A DNA stretch of 19,349 nucleotides from contig NZ_BNAL01000038.1 of assembly GCF_014653275.1 (NCBI RefSeq), forward strand, positions 1 through 19,349. The letters run 5' to 3'. Of this stretch, positions 7,527 through 14,527 are shown piece after piece (the first letter of the stretch is position 1; every line of letters starts with the position of its first letter). A program made the translations under genes and the position numbers. The stretch comes from Deinococcus piscis (GTDB taxonomy: Bacteria > Deinococcota > Deinococci > Deinococcales > Deinococcaceae). The notes under the pieces are model-generated. The model searched no databases. It had not been told where the DNA came from and saw only the letters and a program-made list of their open reading frames with translations.

Positions 7527-8225
7527 GTGCACACAAGTAACCTGAAACACCAAAAGACTGTCCACCTCGCCTTGATCGGCCTGGGCGGTACCGGCTCAGC
7601 CCTGCTCAGCCACCTGGGCAGCCTGTATGCCGGTCTCCAGGCCACAGGCGGTCCAAAACTACAGGTCACCACCTTCGACCCCGATACGGTCAGCCCTGCC
7701 AATCTGGCCAGACAGCGCTTTTACCCAGCTGACCTCGGCAAGAATAAGGCGTTCGTCCTCACCGAACGAGTCAACCTGTGCCTGGGCACCGGCTGGCAAG
7801 CTGTTCCAGAAAAGTTCTCACAGTCACATCCACACAATTTCAACATTATTGTCAGCTGCGTAGACACGCGAGCCGCCAGGGGAGACATCGCAAAGTTTCT
7901 TAATGACAGGCAGGAGACACCCTACTGGCTGGACTGTGGAAACACGGCCAAAACCGGGCAAGTGATTCTGGGACGCCAGGGCACAGCAATGGCTCTTCCC
8001 AGCGAACTGCATCCAGAGCTGATTGACGCCTCTTTAGAGGAAGACGCACTTCCCAGTTGCTCAGCTCTAGAAGCAATCTCGCGCCAGGATTTGATGATCA
8101 ACCCGATGGTGGCGGTCCAGGCGGCAGACCTGCTCTGGAAACTGCTGCATGAGGGGGAGATCAGACACAGTGCGCGCTACTTTGATCTGGAAAGTGGACA
8201 AATGGTCAGCCGGGCCGTGCCCTAA
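7527..8225 (+). CDS. PRTRC system ThiF-family protein (E1-like)
   Basis: A 232-residue ThiF/E1-like enzyme, expected to adenylate the C-terminus of a small ubiquitin-like protein. Seen in sequence: glycine-rich nucleotide loop GLGGTGS (18-24); FDPDTVSPANLARQRF with Asp51/Asp53, Asn59 and Arg residues; GKNKA with Lys72/Lys74; SCVDTR (Asp113); and PSCSALEA with Cys178 as candidate catalytic cysteine, followed by QDLMINPMVAVQAADLLW. The start is GTG at 7527, supported by AGGAG 7 bases upstream; the gene begins 3 bases after protein B, so the two form an operon. A strong terminator follows directly. In known PRTRC cassettes this protein accompanies protein B, a ubiquitin-like protein C, a JAB-type protein A and a ParB homologue, none of which I see here. 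Confidence 0.85.
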   Translation: MHTSNLKHQKTVHLALIGLGGTGSALLSHLGSLYAGLQATGGPKLQVTTFDPDTVSPANLARQRFYPADLGKNKAFVLTERVNLCLGTGWQAVPEKFSQSHPHNFNIIVSCVDTRAARGDIAKFLNDRQETPYWLDCGNTAKTGQVILGRQGTAMALPSELHPELIDASLEEDALPSCSALEAISRQDLMINPMVAVQAADLLWKLLHEGEIRHSARYFDLESGQMVSRAVP

Positions 8226-8242
8226 CACTTCCCACCACACTT

Positions 8243-8265
8243 CCCCCCCAAGTGGGGGCTTTTTT
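8243..8265 (+). terminator. Rho-independent terminator after the PRTRC pair
   Basis: CCCCC (8244-8248), a short AAGT loop and GGGGG (8253-8257) are followed by C and seven T residues. It closes the protein B/ThiF unit 18 bases after its stop codon. Confidence 0.8.
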
Positions 8266-8314
8266 TCTGGCAGGCACGCTCAGACCCCTCGCGCTCACGC
8301 GCAGCGTAGTAAGC

Positions 8315-8614
8315 ATGAGTACCCTCGATATCCTCAGTCATAAGGTCCGTGAAGCCTACAGCCCAGACGCCGCCTTCGTCTGCGTCAGTACGTTACGCGG
8401 CTACAGTCTCAGCGTGCTTGACGCTGGTATGAACATTATTCCGCTGCCGGACCACACCAGCTTCGAAACCATCGACCACCTGATTGACCTGGCGACATTC
8501 GAATTCGGACCTGGACTCAGTGAATTAAGTGATCCCAACACGCGGCCAGAACCGGTAGATCTCTCAGAACTGTTCGGTGCAGCATCCCCCCAAGCGGCTG
8601 ACAGGGTGGCATGA
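8315..8614 (+). CDS. Unknown 99-residue acidic protein
   Basis: The frame also runs upstream to a GTG inside the terminator, so the first credible start is the ATG at 8315. The protein (MSTLDILSHKVREAY...) has an alternating hydrophobic middle (FVCVSTLRGYSLSVLDAGM), which suggests beta strands, and an acidic, Pro-containing tail. It has no Gly-Gly end, so nothing supports calling it a ubiquitin-like protein. Its stop overlaps the next gene's ATG (ATGATG), so the two are probably co-translated. No clear ribosome-binding site is seen. I do not recognise the family. Confidence 0.65.
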   Translation: MSTLDILSHKVREAYSPDAAFVCVSTLRGYSLSVLDAGMNIIPLPDHTSFETIDHLIDLATFEFGPGLSELSDPNTRPEPVDLSELFGAASPQAADRVA

Positions 8615-9096
8615 TGAAAAGGCCTGAAAGCGAAAAACGGATGACCGAGACCCGTTTTGGGCCTGCGGATTATCACATCACGCCTGAAGGCCAACTCAGT
8701 CTTTCGTGGCGTGAGCCCGTGACGATCAACGGCGTGGAGTACCACACACCCTGGATCTCACCGCACCATTCTTACCCGGAAATTCACCTGCAGCCCAAGG
8801 ACTACCGCCGCGCCGCGACACCGGCAGCCAGAGCGGCGCTGCAAAAAGAACACGCGAGACTTAGCGAACAGCTGATCCAGCCAGCCAGCATCCAAGAAGC
8901 CCGCATCAGAAGGCAGGAATGGCAGACCTGGAACGCCTGGAATGATATGCAACAGGCCGAGCAGGCCCTGGTAAAGGCCAAAGCGAAGTTTGAAAAGGAA
9001 AAACAACGTCTCCAGGAACTTGCTCCAGCGCGGGCCCAGGCGCTCTGCGGCAAAACGGCCATAGAAATGAGCCTGGAAGAATTGCTTGGGGTCTGA
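8611..9096 (+). CDS. Unknown 161-residue protein with a C-terminal coiled coil
   Basis: The ATG overlaps the stop of the upstream gene. Residues 1-65 look like a small mixed domain ([20 protein letters not shown]). From about 70 to 145 the sequence is Ala/Glu/Lys/Gln-rich and heptad-like ([20 protein letters not shown]), so a long helix or coiled coil is likely. It ends MSLEELLGV. No signal peptide or membrane segment. A structural or DNA-associated plasmid protein is possible but not shown. Family unknown. Confidence 0.65.
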   Translation: MMKRPESEKRMTETRFGPADYHITPEGQLSLSWREPVTINGVEYHTPWISPHHSYPEIHLQPKDYRRAATPAARAALQKEHARLSEQLIQPASIQEARIRRQEWQTWNAWNDMQQAEQALVKAKAKFEKEKQRLQELAPARAQALCGKTAIEMSLEELLGV

Positions 9097-9113
9097 CCAG
9101 CCGGATTCGCAGT

Positions 9114-9119
9114 CATAAT
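9114..9119 (+). promoter_or_regulatory. Possible leaderless-type -10 box before the HU-like gene
   Basis: CATAAT ends 6 bases before the ATG at 9126, with no room for a ribosome-binding site. A TATAAT-like box at this distance from the start codon is the arrangement known for leaderless transcripts in Deinococcus. I see no good -35 hexamer at normal spacing. Confidence 0.45.
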
Positions 9120-9125
9120 GCATGC

Positions 9126-9455
9126 ATGGCAAAAACAACGAAGAAGACCGTGCCTGCTCCTACCCCCGCCGCTGAAAGCAGCAAGATGGGTAAAGCTGCG
9201 CTGATTGCGGAGGTAAGCAGCAAAACGGGCCTCACCCGTCAGCAGGCCAGTGGTGTGACCGACAGCGTCCTCAATGCTGTCATTGAAGCGCTGCAGGCTG
9301 GGCAGACCGTCAGCCTGCCTGCGCTCGGCACATTCAGCATCAAGGAAACGGCAGCGCGCACAGGCGTTAAACCTGGCACCACTGAAAAGATCCAGATTCC
9401 TGCCGGCAAAAAAGTGGCGTTCAAGGTGGCCACGGGACTCAAAGGCACCCTCTGA
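9126..9455 (+). CDS. HU-family DNA-binding protein
   Basis: A 109-residue HU/IHF-type histone-like protein that would bend and compact DNA as a dimer. After an N-terminal extension of about 20 residues rich in Lys, Ala and Pro ([19 protein letters not shown]), the core follows the family pattern: [20 protein letters not shown] helices, then [11 protein letters not shown], the [20 protein letters not shown] arm region and [13 protein letters not shown]. The Lys-rich extension recalls HU from Deinococcus radiodurans, which carries a longer one. The gene stands alone: a leaderless-type promoter precedes it and a strong terminator follows. A plasmid-borne HU could help in nucleoid packing or in iteron-origin activation; this is inference. 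Confidence 0.92.
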   Translation: MAKTTKKTVPAPTPAAESSKMGKAALIAEVSSKTGLTRQQASGVTDSVLNAVIEALQAGQTVSLPALGTFSIKETAARTGVKPGTTEKIQIPAGKKVAFKVATGLKGTL

Positions 9456-9473
9456 ATCCACGCTCCACAGCTG

Positions 9474-9496
9474 AAAGCCCCTGAAAAGGGGCTTTT
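9474..9496 (+). terminator. Rho-independent terminator after the HU-like gene
   Basis: AAAGCCCC (9474-9481) pairs with GGGGCTTT (9488-9495) around the loop TGAAAA, with a run of T at the end. Being nearly symmetrical, it might stop transcription in both directions. Confidence 0.85.
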
Positions 9497-9515
9497 ACGC
9501 TTATGCTAGGAGCAT

Positions 9516-9902
9516 ATGGTCATGCCCCCCGTCCCAGGCCCCCTTTCTTCCAGAGACCAGCTCCTTGGCAAACGCGTTCACTCTGAACAGGCCCAGCTCT
9601 TTTTGCCTTCTACAGACGGGCAATTTCAATTGGTCCCCGTCCAGTATCTGCCTGAAACCATCTGGCGCAACACCCGCAGGTTGGTCCGGCAAACACACTT
9701 CGACAACTACACCACCCTCATGACCATCCTGATTCCCTTTCTCGAACCCGGTAGTCCAGGTCCATTCGAGCTGATCTGGCTGTTCAATAACGAGGGGCAG
9801 ATCATTGAGTACGCGTCAAGTGTGCAGGAGGCTGCGGCACATCACAGGCGGTGGGTTCAGCATTATCTAGATGAGGGACTGACCGAAACCCTGCTGTCCT
9901 GA
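9516..9902 (+). CDS. Unknown 128-residue protein
   Basis: A soluble, mixed alpha/beta-looking protein (QLFLPSTDGQFQLVPVQYLP; FELIWLFNNEGQIIEYASSV). The ATG at 9516 lies only 3 bases after an AGGAG, whereas the in-frame ATG at 9522 (two codons later) lies 9 bases after it, so the true start may be 9522. A TATGCT at 9502-9507 could be its -10 box. It has no JAB, Cys-pair or nucleotide-binding motif. It is followed by two overlapping hairpins before the ATPase gene. Family unknown. Confidence 0.65.
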   Translation: MVMPPVPGPLSSRDQLLGKRVHSEQAQLFLPSTDGQFQLVPVQYLPETIWRNTRRLVRQTHFDNYTTLMTILIPFLEPGSPGPFELIWLFNNEGQIIEYASSVQEAAAHHRRWVQHYLDEGLTETLLS

Positions 9903-9930
9903 GGGACTGTTCCCTCACTCTAACGAGTGA
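9901..9930 (+). promoter_or_regulatory. Two overlapping hairpins between the unknown gene and the ATPase gene
   Basis: GAGGGA-CTGT-TCCCTC (9901-9916) and TCACTC-TAAC-GAGTGA (9915-9930) are both perfect and share two bases, so they compete. They lie just before the ATPase start at 9940. They could be a weak terminator, an operator or a translational switch; no T-run follows. Confidence 0.45.
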
Positions 9931-9939
9931 GCCAGGGGC

Positions 9940-11655
9940 ATGACCCTAACTGAAACCGTCCAGCCCCGAATCGACACCCACCTCCTGACTGAACTGCCGC
10001 ACTTTTTCGGCGGTTTCCGCGCCAGCGTCCGCGAGCTGCTCCAAAACAGCATCCGCGCCGGCGCGACCCACATCCAGTTTGAAACCACTGATCACGGATT
10101 TTCCGTTCAGGACAACGGGCATGGCCTTGACGATCCTCAGCTGCTACTGACCGCCGCCCGTAGCGGCTGGGGGGCGCACGTCACCGACCCAGCTGGCCTG
10201 GGTATTCTTAGCCTGCTCAACCCGGAATGGTCCAGCGCGGTCACCTTCCGCTCGAAAGACTGGAGCTTCACGCTGACGCCAGAGCAGTTCATGCGCGCGG
10301 ACAAGACCGAGGTTCAGCACAGTGAAGCTGTTCTGCAGGGCTTCCGAGTAGAAGTGCAGTTGCACCGCCCACAGAACCTGAAAGAAACACTGCAGGACCT
10401 GCGTATCGACGCTGACGAGCAAGACATCTACGTCACGCTCAACGGCGAATCCACAGGGCAGGTCGCGCCGTTCAACGGCCTTCTGATCGAGACTGATGCT
10501 GGGCGGGTTATCCTGAGTGAACGCCTCTACAGTGTCCAGATCGACTGGGAAAAACTGTCCGTACCAGCAGATAAACTGAGGATACTGCTAAAGGAAGACC
10601 CACTCATTGAAGCGCTGCTGAGTAGATATGGCTTACGTCTGTACCCCAAATCTGGCAGCGGTATCCGGCCCAAGCTTCCAGACCGCGAGAGCGTTATTCA
10701 TAACGAAGCGCTAGAAACGGCAGCCATACAGATCACCGCTGCCCTACGAGAACGCGTGTTACAAGAAGCCCGGGACTGGGCCGCAAACCGGGTAGACATT
10801 TCTGAGGAGAGCATCAGACATGCCGGACGTGACGAGGTCCCCCACACACTCCTGACCAATAACGTCACATCCCTGGCCCTGAAAGAACTGGGCTACCAAC
10901 GGGTGCGGTCTGAGAGTCTGAACGTTGAAATCAACATCGATGACGACGGTGACAAGTACAACGACCTGCCCGGCAATCATTCATGTGATTTCACTCTTAG
11001 ACCCACCCGGCGGTGCGGCAGCGAACACTGGCTCACCCAAGAAGCCCTGCTGCGCGGACACGGCGGCCTGCCACTGGTCAGCCTGGACGGTGATGGCGAG
11101 GAGTGGTCGCCCAGCATCACTGCCCACACACATCAGCTGATTCCCCCGCAAGTGCCCGGCGGGTTCGAGATCGTGCTAGCAGACGACCTGAGACTGGACG
11201 GCTGCAGCGTCCCTTTCGCCGTGTGCGAAACGAGCGGTGTGGTCTACCTGCAACGCCGGGAAGACGGCAGCGATGTCCCCAGGGCCATTCTGGACGCTGC
11301 CGGCACGCTGGCTCTCCAGCGAGTCATCCTCACGGACGAAACCGGCGACTATGACCCGCTGGAGGAGTACTTCGACCTCCACGAGCCGGACAGCCGCATC
11401 ACCGGGCGGGACATCGGCCGCCTCCTGCAGGAGCAGCTCCGGGCCACCCTCAAAGCAGACGAGGTGGAACGGGAGCGGCAACTTGAAGTCCTAAACAGGG
11501 AGCTGAGGCGTCTGACTGAACTGGAACGCATAATCCAGAACACCGCAGCGGAACTCGGCGCGCAGGCACAAGCGGCCGCACTGCTGGACCGGCTGGCTGG
11601 AAAGCGGCAAGCCGTCCAGGAAGAAGTGCAAAGTCTGAAGCAGGAAACCGCATGA
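9940..11655 (+). CDS. GHKL-type (Hsp90/histidine-kinase fold) ATPase with C-terminal coiled coil
   Basis: A 571-residue protein. The N-terminal ATP-binding module is clear: N-box SVRELLQNSIRAGAT (Glu32, Asn36), G1 box QDNGHGLDD (Asp58, Gly60, Gly62) and G2 box DPAGLGILSLL (Gly86, Gly88), in the order and spacing of Hsp90/MutL/MORC-type ATPases. The Glu in the N-box fits ATP hydrolysis rather than a kinase. The middle (about 110-480) has no motif I recognise. The last 70 residues are strongly heptad-like (ERERQLEVLNRELRRLTELE onward), suggesting dimerisation. The start has only a very close AGGGG. The next gene overlaps the stop (ATGA), so it heads an operon. ATPases of this class occur in chaperones, DNA-repair clamps and phage-defence proteins; which applies is unknown. 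Confidence 0.8.
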   Translation: MTLTETVQPRIDTHLLTELPHFFGGFRASVRELLQNSIRAGATHIQFETTDHGFSVQDNGHGLDDPQLLLTAARSGWGAHVTDPAGLGILSLLNPEWSSAVTFRSKDWSFTLTPEQFMRADKTEVQHSEAVLQGFRVEVQLHRPQNLKETLQDLRIDADEQDIYVTLNGESTGQVAPFNGLLIETDAGRVILSERLYSVQIDWEKLSVPADKLRILLKEDPLIEALLSRYGLRLYPKSGSGIRPKLPDRESVIHNEALETAAIQITAALRERVLQEARDWAANRVDISEESIRHAGRDEVPHTLLTNNVTSLALKELGYQRVRSESLNVEINIDDDGDKYNDLPGNHSCDFTLRPTRRCGSEHWLTQEALLRGHGGLPLVSLDGDGEEWSPSITAHTHQLIPPQVPGGFEIVLADDLRLDGCSVPFAVCETSGVVYLQRREDGSDVPRAILDAAGTLALQRVILTDETGDYDPLEEYFDLHEPDSRITGRDIGRLLQEQLRATLKADEVERERQLEVLNRELRRLTELERIIQNTAAELGAQAQAAALLDRLAGKRQAVQEEVQSLKQETA

Positions 11656-12236
11656 AGGTGCCGCACATCACCAGCCTGATTCACAGTGGGCAGCTCACGG
11701 CCCTGATTGAGAGTCCCTGCCCTGCATTTAGCGCTATCCAGTGCCTGAACGGGTACACCTGCGATGATTTCGCGGGCAATGCCTTCGTCCTCTCGCGCCG
11801 CCCTGGCAGCCCCGGCAGCCCCACTGGGGGAGTGCTCGCCGGACCAATGGGTACGTTCACCGTACCGCCCCTGCCAGAGCGGGGGTTCTGGACCGTCAGC
11901 GACCTGACTCCCAGCTCGGCGCAGGTTCCGCTCTACCGCACTTCACTTCGGCTCGAACTGGAGGTCTGCTCACAGCCTGCCTCACCTGTCTGCCTTCCGG
12001 AAAACGTTCAGCTGGAAGGCAACCGCCTGAGCAGCCACAGCGAACTGAACATCTTCGCCCCGGACGCGGACGAACTTCGTGACCTGCTGACCCGCGTGAC
12101 CCCGGACAACCTCAGCTTCGCCTTCAAGAGCAGCCTGTTGCGCGCCGCCTCGCAGCTGGGAGCGGGTGATATCGCTGCTACGGACATCCTGCAGCCCGTG
12201 TGGCATGTCGGGCCAAGCGCAGGAGGCCATCCATGA
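11652..12236 (+). CDS. Unknown 194-residue protein, partner of the ATPase by position
   Basis: It starts inside the ATPase stop codon (ATGA) and ends inside the next ATG (ATGA), so it is translationally coupled on both sides. The sequence has a Gly/Pro-rich segment (RRPGSPGSPTGGVLAG), five Cys without a zinc-ribbon pattern, and a helical C-terminal half (DELRDLLTRVTPDNLSFAFK). No signal peptide. I recognise no family. The tight coupling suggests that it works with the GHKL ATPase. Confidence 0.65.
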   Translation: MKVPHITSLIHSGQLTALIESPCPAFSAIQCLNGYTCDDFAGNAFVLSRRPGSPGSPTGGVLAGPMGTFTVPPLPERGFWTVSDLTPSSAQVPLYRTSLRLELEVCSQPASPVCLPENVQLEGNRLSSHSELNIFAPDADELRDLLTRVTPDNLSFAFKSSLLRAASQLGAGDIAATDILQPVWHVGPSAGGHP

Positions 12237-12307
12237 GCAGCGCCTATACCCCCCTCAAACGCGGCCTCTTCTCAGACTTCTTCGGCCACGTCCTCAAACC
12301 AGAGTAA
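12233..12307 (+). pseudogene. 5' end of an operon gene interrupted by the first IscB element (probably the adenine methylase)
   Basis: An ATGA overlap with the preceding stop opens a frame that reads MSSAYTPLKRGLFSDFFGHV and then KP before it runs into the IscB element. Dam-type methylases often begin with a TPLK-like segment, and a methylase C-terminal fragment resumes right after the element at 13940. I therefore infer that this is the methylase 5' end. However, the expected GGK and acidic cofactor motifs are absent, so about 60-80 codons may also have been deleted, or this may be a separate small gene. Confidence 0.45.
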
Positions 12308-12594
12308 CGAATCCCCGGACTCCAGTCCGAGGCATTTAAGCCTTATTCGTCACCCGAGGACTTTTTTTAAGTAAACGATGTTCAGGCCACCACACCCAAA
12401 AATGCCTCGCCAGTTTTTGGCTACCCGCGCAGCAAAAAGCGCCTCAGAGCAAAGCTCATCGGCACTGCGCGGTCTGTGTTTGCAGACAAAGAAAGCCGGG
12501 AAGGGAACCCCCGCGCCCCTGAATGCAAAGCGACAAACCTGAACATGCCCCTCTAGGCGAACTTTACATGGCGCTTACGCGCAACAAGGAAACC
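12304..12594 (+). ncRNA. omegaRNA scaffold region of IscB copy 1
   Basis: The region between the element's left end and iscB is conserved with the second copy in blocks. Structures seen: outer stem 12304-12312 with 12345-12353 (one A-C mismatch); hairpin CGGACT/AGTCCG; hairpin ACTT/AAGT (12360-12372); hairpin CCAAAA/TTTTGG (12396-12401 with 12415-12420) enclosing a 13-base loop ATGCCTCGCCAGT; and a pairing of AGGCAT (12330-12335) with loop ATGCCT (12402-12407), i.e. a pseudoknot. A 32-base GC-rich block (12485-12516) and the last 45 bases before the ATG are also conserved. By analogy with known IscB systems the guide would be the bases just 5' of 12304. The 3' end of the RNA is not determined. 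Confidence 0.75.
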
Positions 12595-13869
12595 ATGTCT
12601 AACCGAGTATTCGTTCTTAACCCAGACACAACCCCGCTGATGCCCTGCACGGCAAAGCGGGCCAGGAAGATGCTGGAAGCTGGCAAAGCTGCCGTCTGGC
12701 GTCGCTACCCCTTCACCATCATCCTCAAGTCTGAAGCAGGTAAAGGGTCTCAACCCCTTGCCCTCAAGCTCGACCCTGGCAGCAAAACGACTGGTATGGC
12801 TTTAGTGCTAGACGGCAAGCATGGCAAGAAAGCCATCTGGGGAGCAGAACTCCACCACCGGGGCCATGCCATTCGGGACAGCCTCACCAGAAGAAGACAA
12901 CTGCGTGCTTCCCGCAGAAGTCGCAAACTCCGTCACCGTCCCGCTCGATTCCTGAACCGCACAAGAGCTGAAGGCTGGCTCCCCCCATCCCTGATGCACC
13001 GGGTGCTGACGGTCATCTCTTGGGCGAAGAGGCTGGACCGCTTCACGATGCTGGATTCCTTCAGCATGGAGTTGGTCAGCTTTGATACCCAGAAGATGAT
13101 GAATCCTGATATTCAGCGTCAGGACTATCAGCGCGGCACTCTGTTCGGAACTGAAGTCCGCGCCTATCTGATGCACAAGTGGGAAGGCAAATGTGCCTAC
13201 TGCGGCAAAAAGGAAAAGGGCTTGCAAGTCGAACATCTGCTTCCCCGTTCTCGCGGTGGTTCTAACCGTATCAGCAACCTGGTCATGTCCTGCCAAAAGT
13301 GCAATGCAGCCAAAGGGTCCAAAGCCCTTGAAGAGTTCCTGAGGCGCAAACCTGCAGGGCTGAAGCGCATCCAGGAGCAGCAGAAACAGAGTCTCGCTGA
13401 TACTGCCGCCGTTAATGCCACCAAGCACCGCCTACTGGACGAGTTGAAATGTTTTGGCTATCCAGTGGAGACGGGAAGCGGCGCGCAGACGAGCTTCAAT
13501 CGCCAGCAGCAGGGCTATGACAAAGCCCACTGGATTGACGCGGCCTGCGTTGGTGACTCTGGTGAGCAGGTGCAGGTGAAGCCCCTGGAACCGCTAAAAA
13601 TCAAGTGCATGGGACGCGGCAATCGCCAGATGTGCGGCACGGACAAGTATGGATTTCCTATCAGGCACCGCACCCGTCAGAAAGTCTTCTTCGGCTTCCA
13701 GACGGGCGATATCGTTCGGGCCGAAGTTCTCTCCGGCAAATATGTAGGCGTTCACGTCGGGCGCATTGCAGTACGGGCAAGACCGAACTTCAAACTTGAA
13801 ACCTTCGACGTACATGCAAAATATCTCACCGCCCTACACAAGGCAGATGGTTATAGCTATAGCTTTTAA
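12595..13869 (+). CDS. iscB: IscB RNA-guided HNH/RuvC endonuclease, copy 1
   Basis: A 424-residue IscB, the Cas9-ancestor nuclease guided by omegaRNA. Domains: PLMP domain at 3-45 (PLMP at 14-17); RuvC-I LKLDPGSKTTG (Asp60); Arg-rich bridge helix 98-116 (RRRQLRASRRSRKLRHR); RuvC-II FSMELVSFD (Glu159); zinc-bound HNH with Cys200/Cys203 and Cys233/Cys236 and catalytic His214 (QVEHLLPRSRGG); RuvC-III AHWIDAACVG (His312, Asp315); C-terminal target-recognition region ending DGYSYSF. All catalytic residues are present, so it should be active. The start ATG 12595 follows AAGGA; an in-frame ATG 27 bases upstream (12568) lies in the conserved RNA region and is less likely. It is shorter than the 496-residue OgeuIscB. 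Confidence 0.93.
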   Translation: MSNRVFVLNPDTTPLMPCTAKRARKMLEAGKAAVWRRYPFTIILKSEAGKGSQPLALKLDPGSKTTGMALVLDGKHGKKAIWGAELHHRGHAIRDSLTRRRQLRASRRSRKLRHRPARFLNRTRAEGWLPPSLMHRVLTVISWAKRLDRFTMLDSFSMELVSFDTQKMMNPDIQRQDYQRGTLFGTEVRAYLMHKWEGKCAYCGKKEKGLQVEHLLPRSRGGSNRISNLVMSCQKCNAAKGSKALEEFLRRKPAGLKRIQEQQKQSLADTAAVNATKHRLLDELKCFGYPVETGSGAQTSFNRQQQGYDKAHWIDAACVGDSGEQVQVKPLEPLKIKCMGRGNRQMCGTDKYGFPIRHRTRQKVFFGFQTGDIVRAEVLSGKYVGVHVGRIAVRARPNFKLETFDVHAKYLTALHKADGYSYSF

Positions 13870-13888
13870 GCGCACCCTGAGGGGTGTG

Positions 13889-13930
13889 GCGGCATTCACC
13901 CCCGGTCTAAAGACCGAGGCCTCCTGCCGC
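13889..13930. repeat. Right-end fold-back of IscB element 1
   Basis: Outer stem GCGGCA/TGCCGC and inner stem CGGTCT/AGACCG with a 2-base turn. The inner part copies the layout of the left-end palindrome with a compensating base change. A small hairpin CACCC-TGAG-GGGTG lies just before it (13873-13886). Confidence 0.65.
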
Positions 13931-13939
13931 ATTCTGTGA

Positions 13940-14527
13940 GAGCTGGTCAGCCGGGCACGCTTCGACGAGCTGAAAGACACTGATCCCGAAACGCTGAAGC
14001 CTGTGGCGCGAGCCGCGCGGCTGTACTACCTGCTAAACGCGGGCTGGGGCGGAGAGCTGCGCTATCCCCGCTTTCAAACAGCCATCCGGGACGCCGGCGG
14101 CGGGAACCGGCTGCTCGGTGCCATCAAGCACATCGAGCGACGCATCCTGCCTGTGCATGAGCGGCTTCGGAATGTCGCCATCAAGCAAGGACCAGCCAGT
14201 GAGGTGATCGCTGCCCATGACAGCCCGAAAACCCTCTTTTACCTTGACCCACCCTATCCGGGTAACGGCGTGAATTACCGCCTCAACATGCGAGACCAAG
14301 AAGCGCATGAACAGCTAGCCCAACAACTGACCACGCTGAAGGGCCGATTCATCGTGAGCAGCTATGACCGTCCCGAAATCCGGGAACTGTACGGCAAGCA
14401 ATGGCACTACACGCCTATTGGCAATGTCTCAGGAATGGCCGCCAGCGGCAGGCAGGGGAGAGTTCCAAACCGCGAGGTTCTGATCACGAATTTCGACCCT
14501 CACCTGACGGTGAGTGCAGGAGCATGA
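13940..14527 (+). pseudogene. C-terminal fragment of a Dam-like N6-adenine DNA methyltransferase
   Basis: The frame is open from 13940, directly after an in-frame TGA, for 195 codons with no good start; the first possible one is GTG 14003. It contains ARAARLYYLLNAGWGGELRY, the catalytic motif FYLDPPYPG (motif IV, DPPY) and a FIVSSYDRPEIRELYG segment, all as in the C-terminal two thirds of Dam/DpnM-class methylases. The N-terminal AdoMet-binding motif is missing because the IscB element lies between this piece and its likely 5' end (12233). It is therefore probably inactive unless the missing part is supplied otherwise. Its stop overlaps the next ATG. Confidence 0.8.

Larger units (their letters stand above)
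12304..13939 (+). mobile_element. IscB-bearing IS200/IS605-like element, copy 1
   Basis: The left end starts at the conserved GTAACGAATCCCC shared with the second copy. The right end is near 13939, where methylase coding resumes. Subterminal fold-backs occur at both ends: CGGACT-CC-AGTCCG (12316-12329) on the left and CGGTCT-AA-AGACCG (13903-13916) on the right, the latter nested in GCGGCA...TGCCGC (13889-13930). Both palindromes share the frame CCCCGG..CCGAGGC, typical of ends recognised by Y1 transposases. No tnpA gene is present, so mobility would need a transposase in trans. The exact right boundary is an estimate. Confidence 0.75.

Noticed and set aside
8315..8614. The 99-residue protein as the missing ubiquitin-like partner of the PRTRC pair.
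   Set aside because: It has no Gly-Gly or single-Gly C-terminus, the terminator separates it from the PRTRC pair, and I cannot see a clear beta-grasp pattern.
12568..12594. Earlier iscB start giving MALTRNKET before MSNRVFVLN (also at 15548 in copy 2).
   Set aside because: The 27 bases are conserved as RNA with a GCGC-TTAC-GCGC hairpin, and an AAGGA lies just before the later ATG, so they are more likely part of the omegaRNA/leader. The earlier start is not fully excluded.
14401..14523. Longer start of the 252-residue protein at 14401.
   Set aside because: It would overlap the methylase by more than 120 bases in another frame; the ATGA overlap at 14524 matches the style of the operon.
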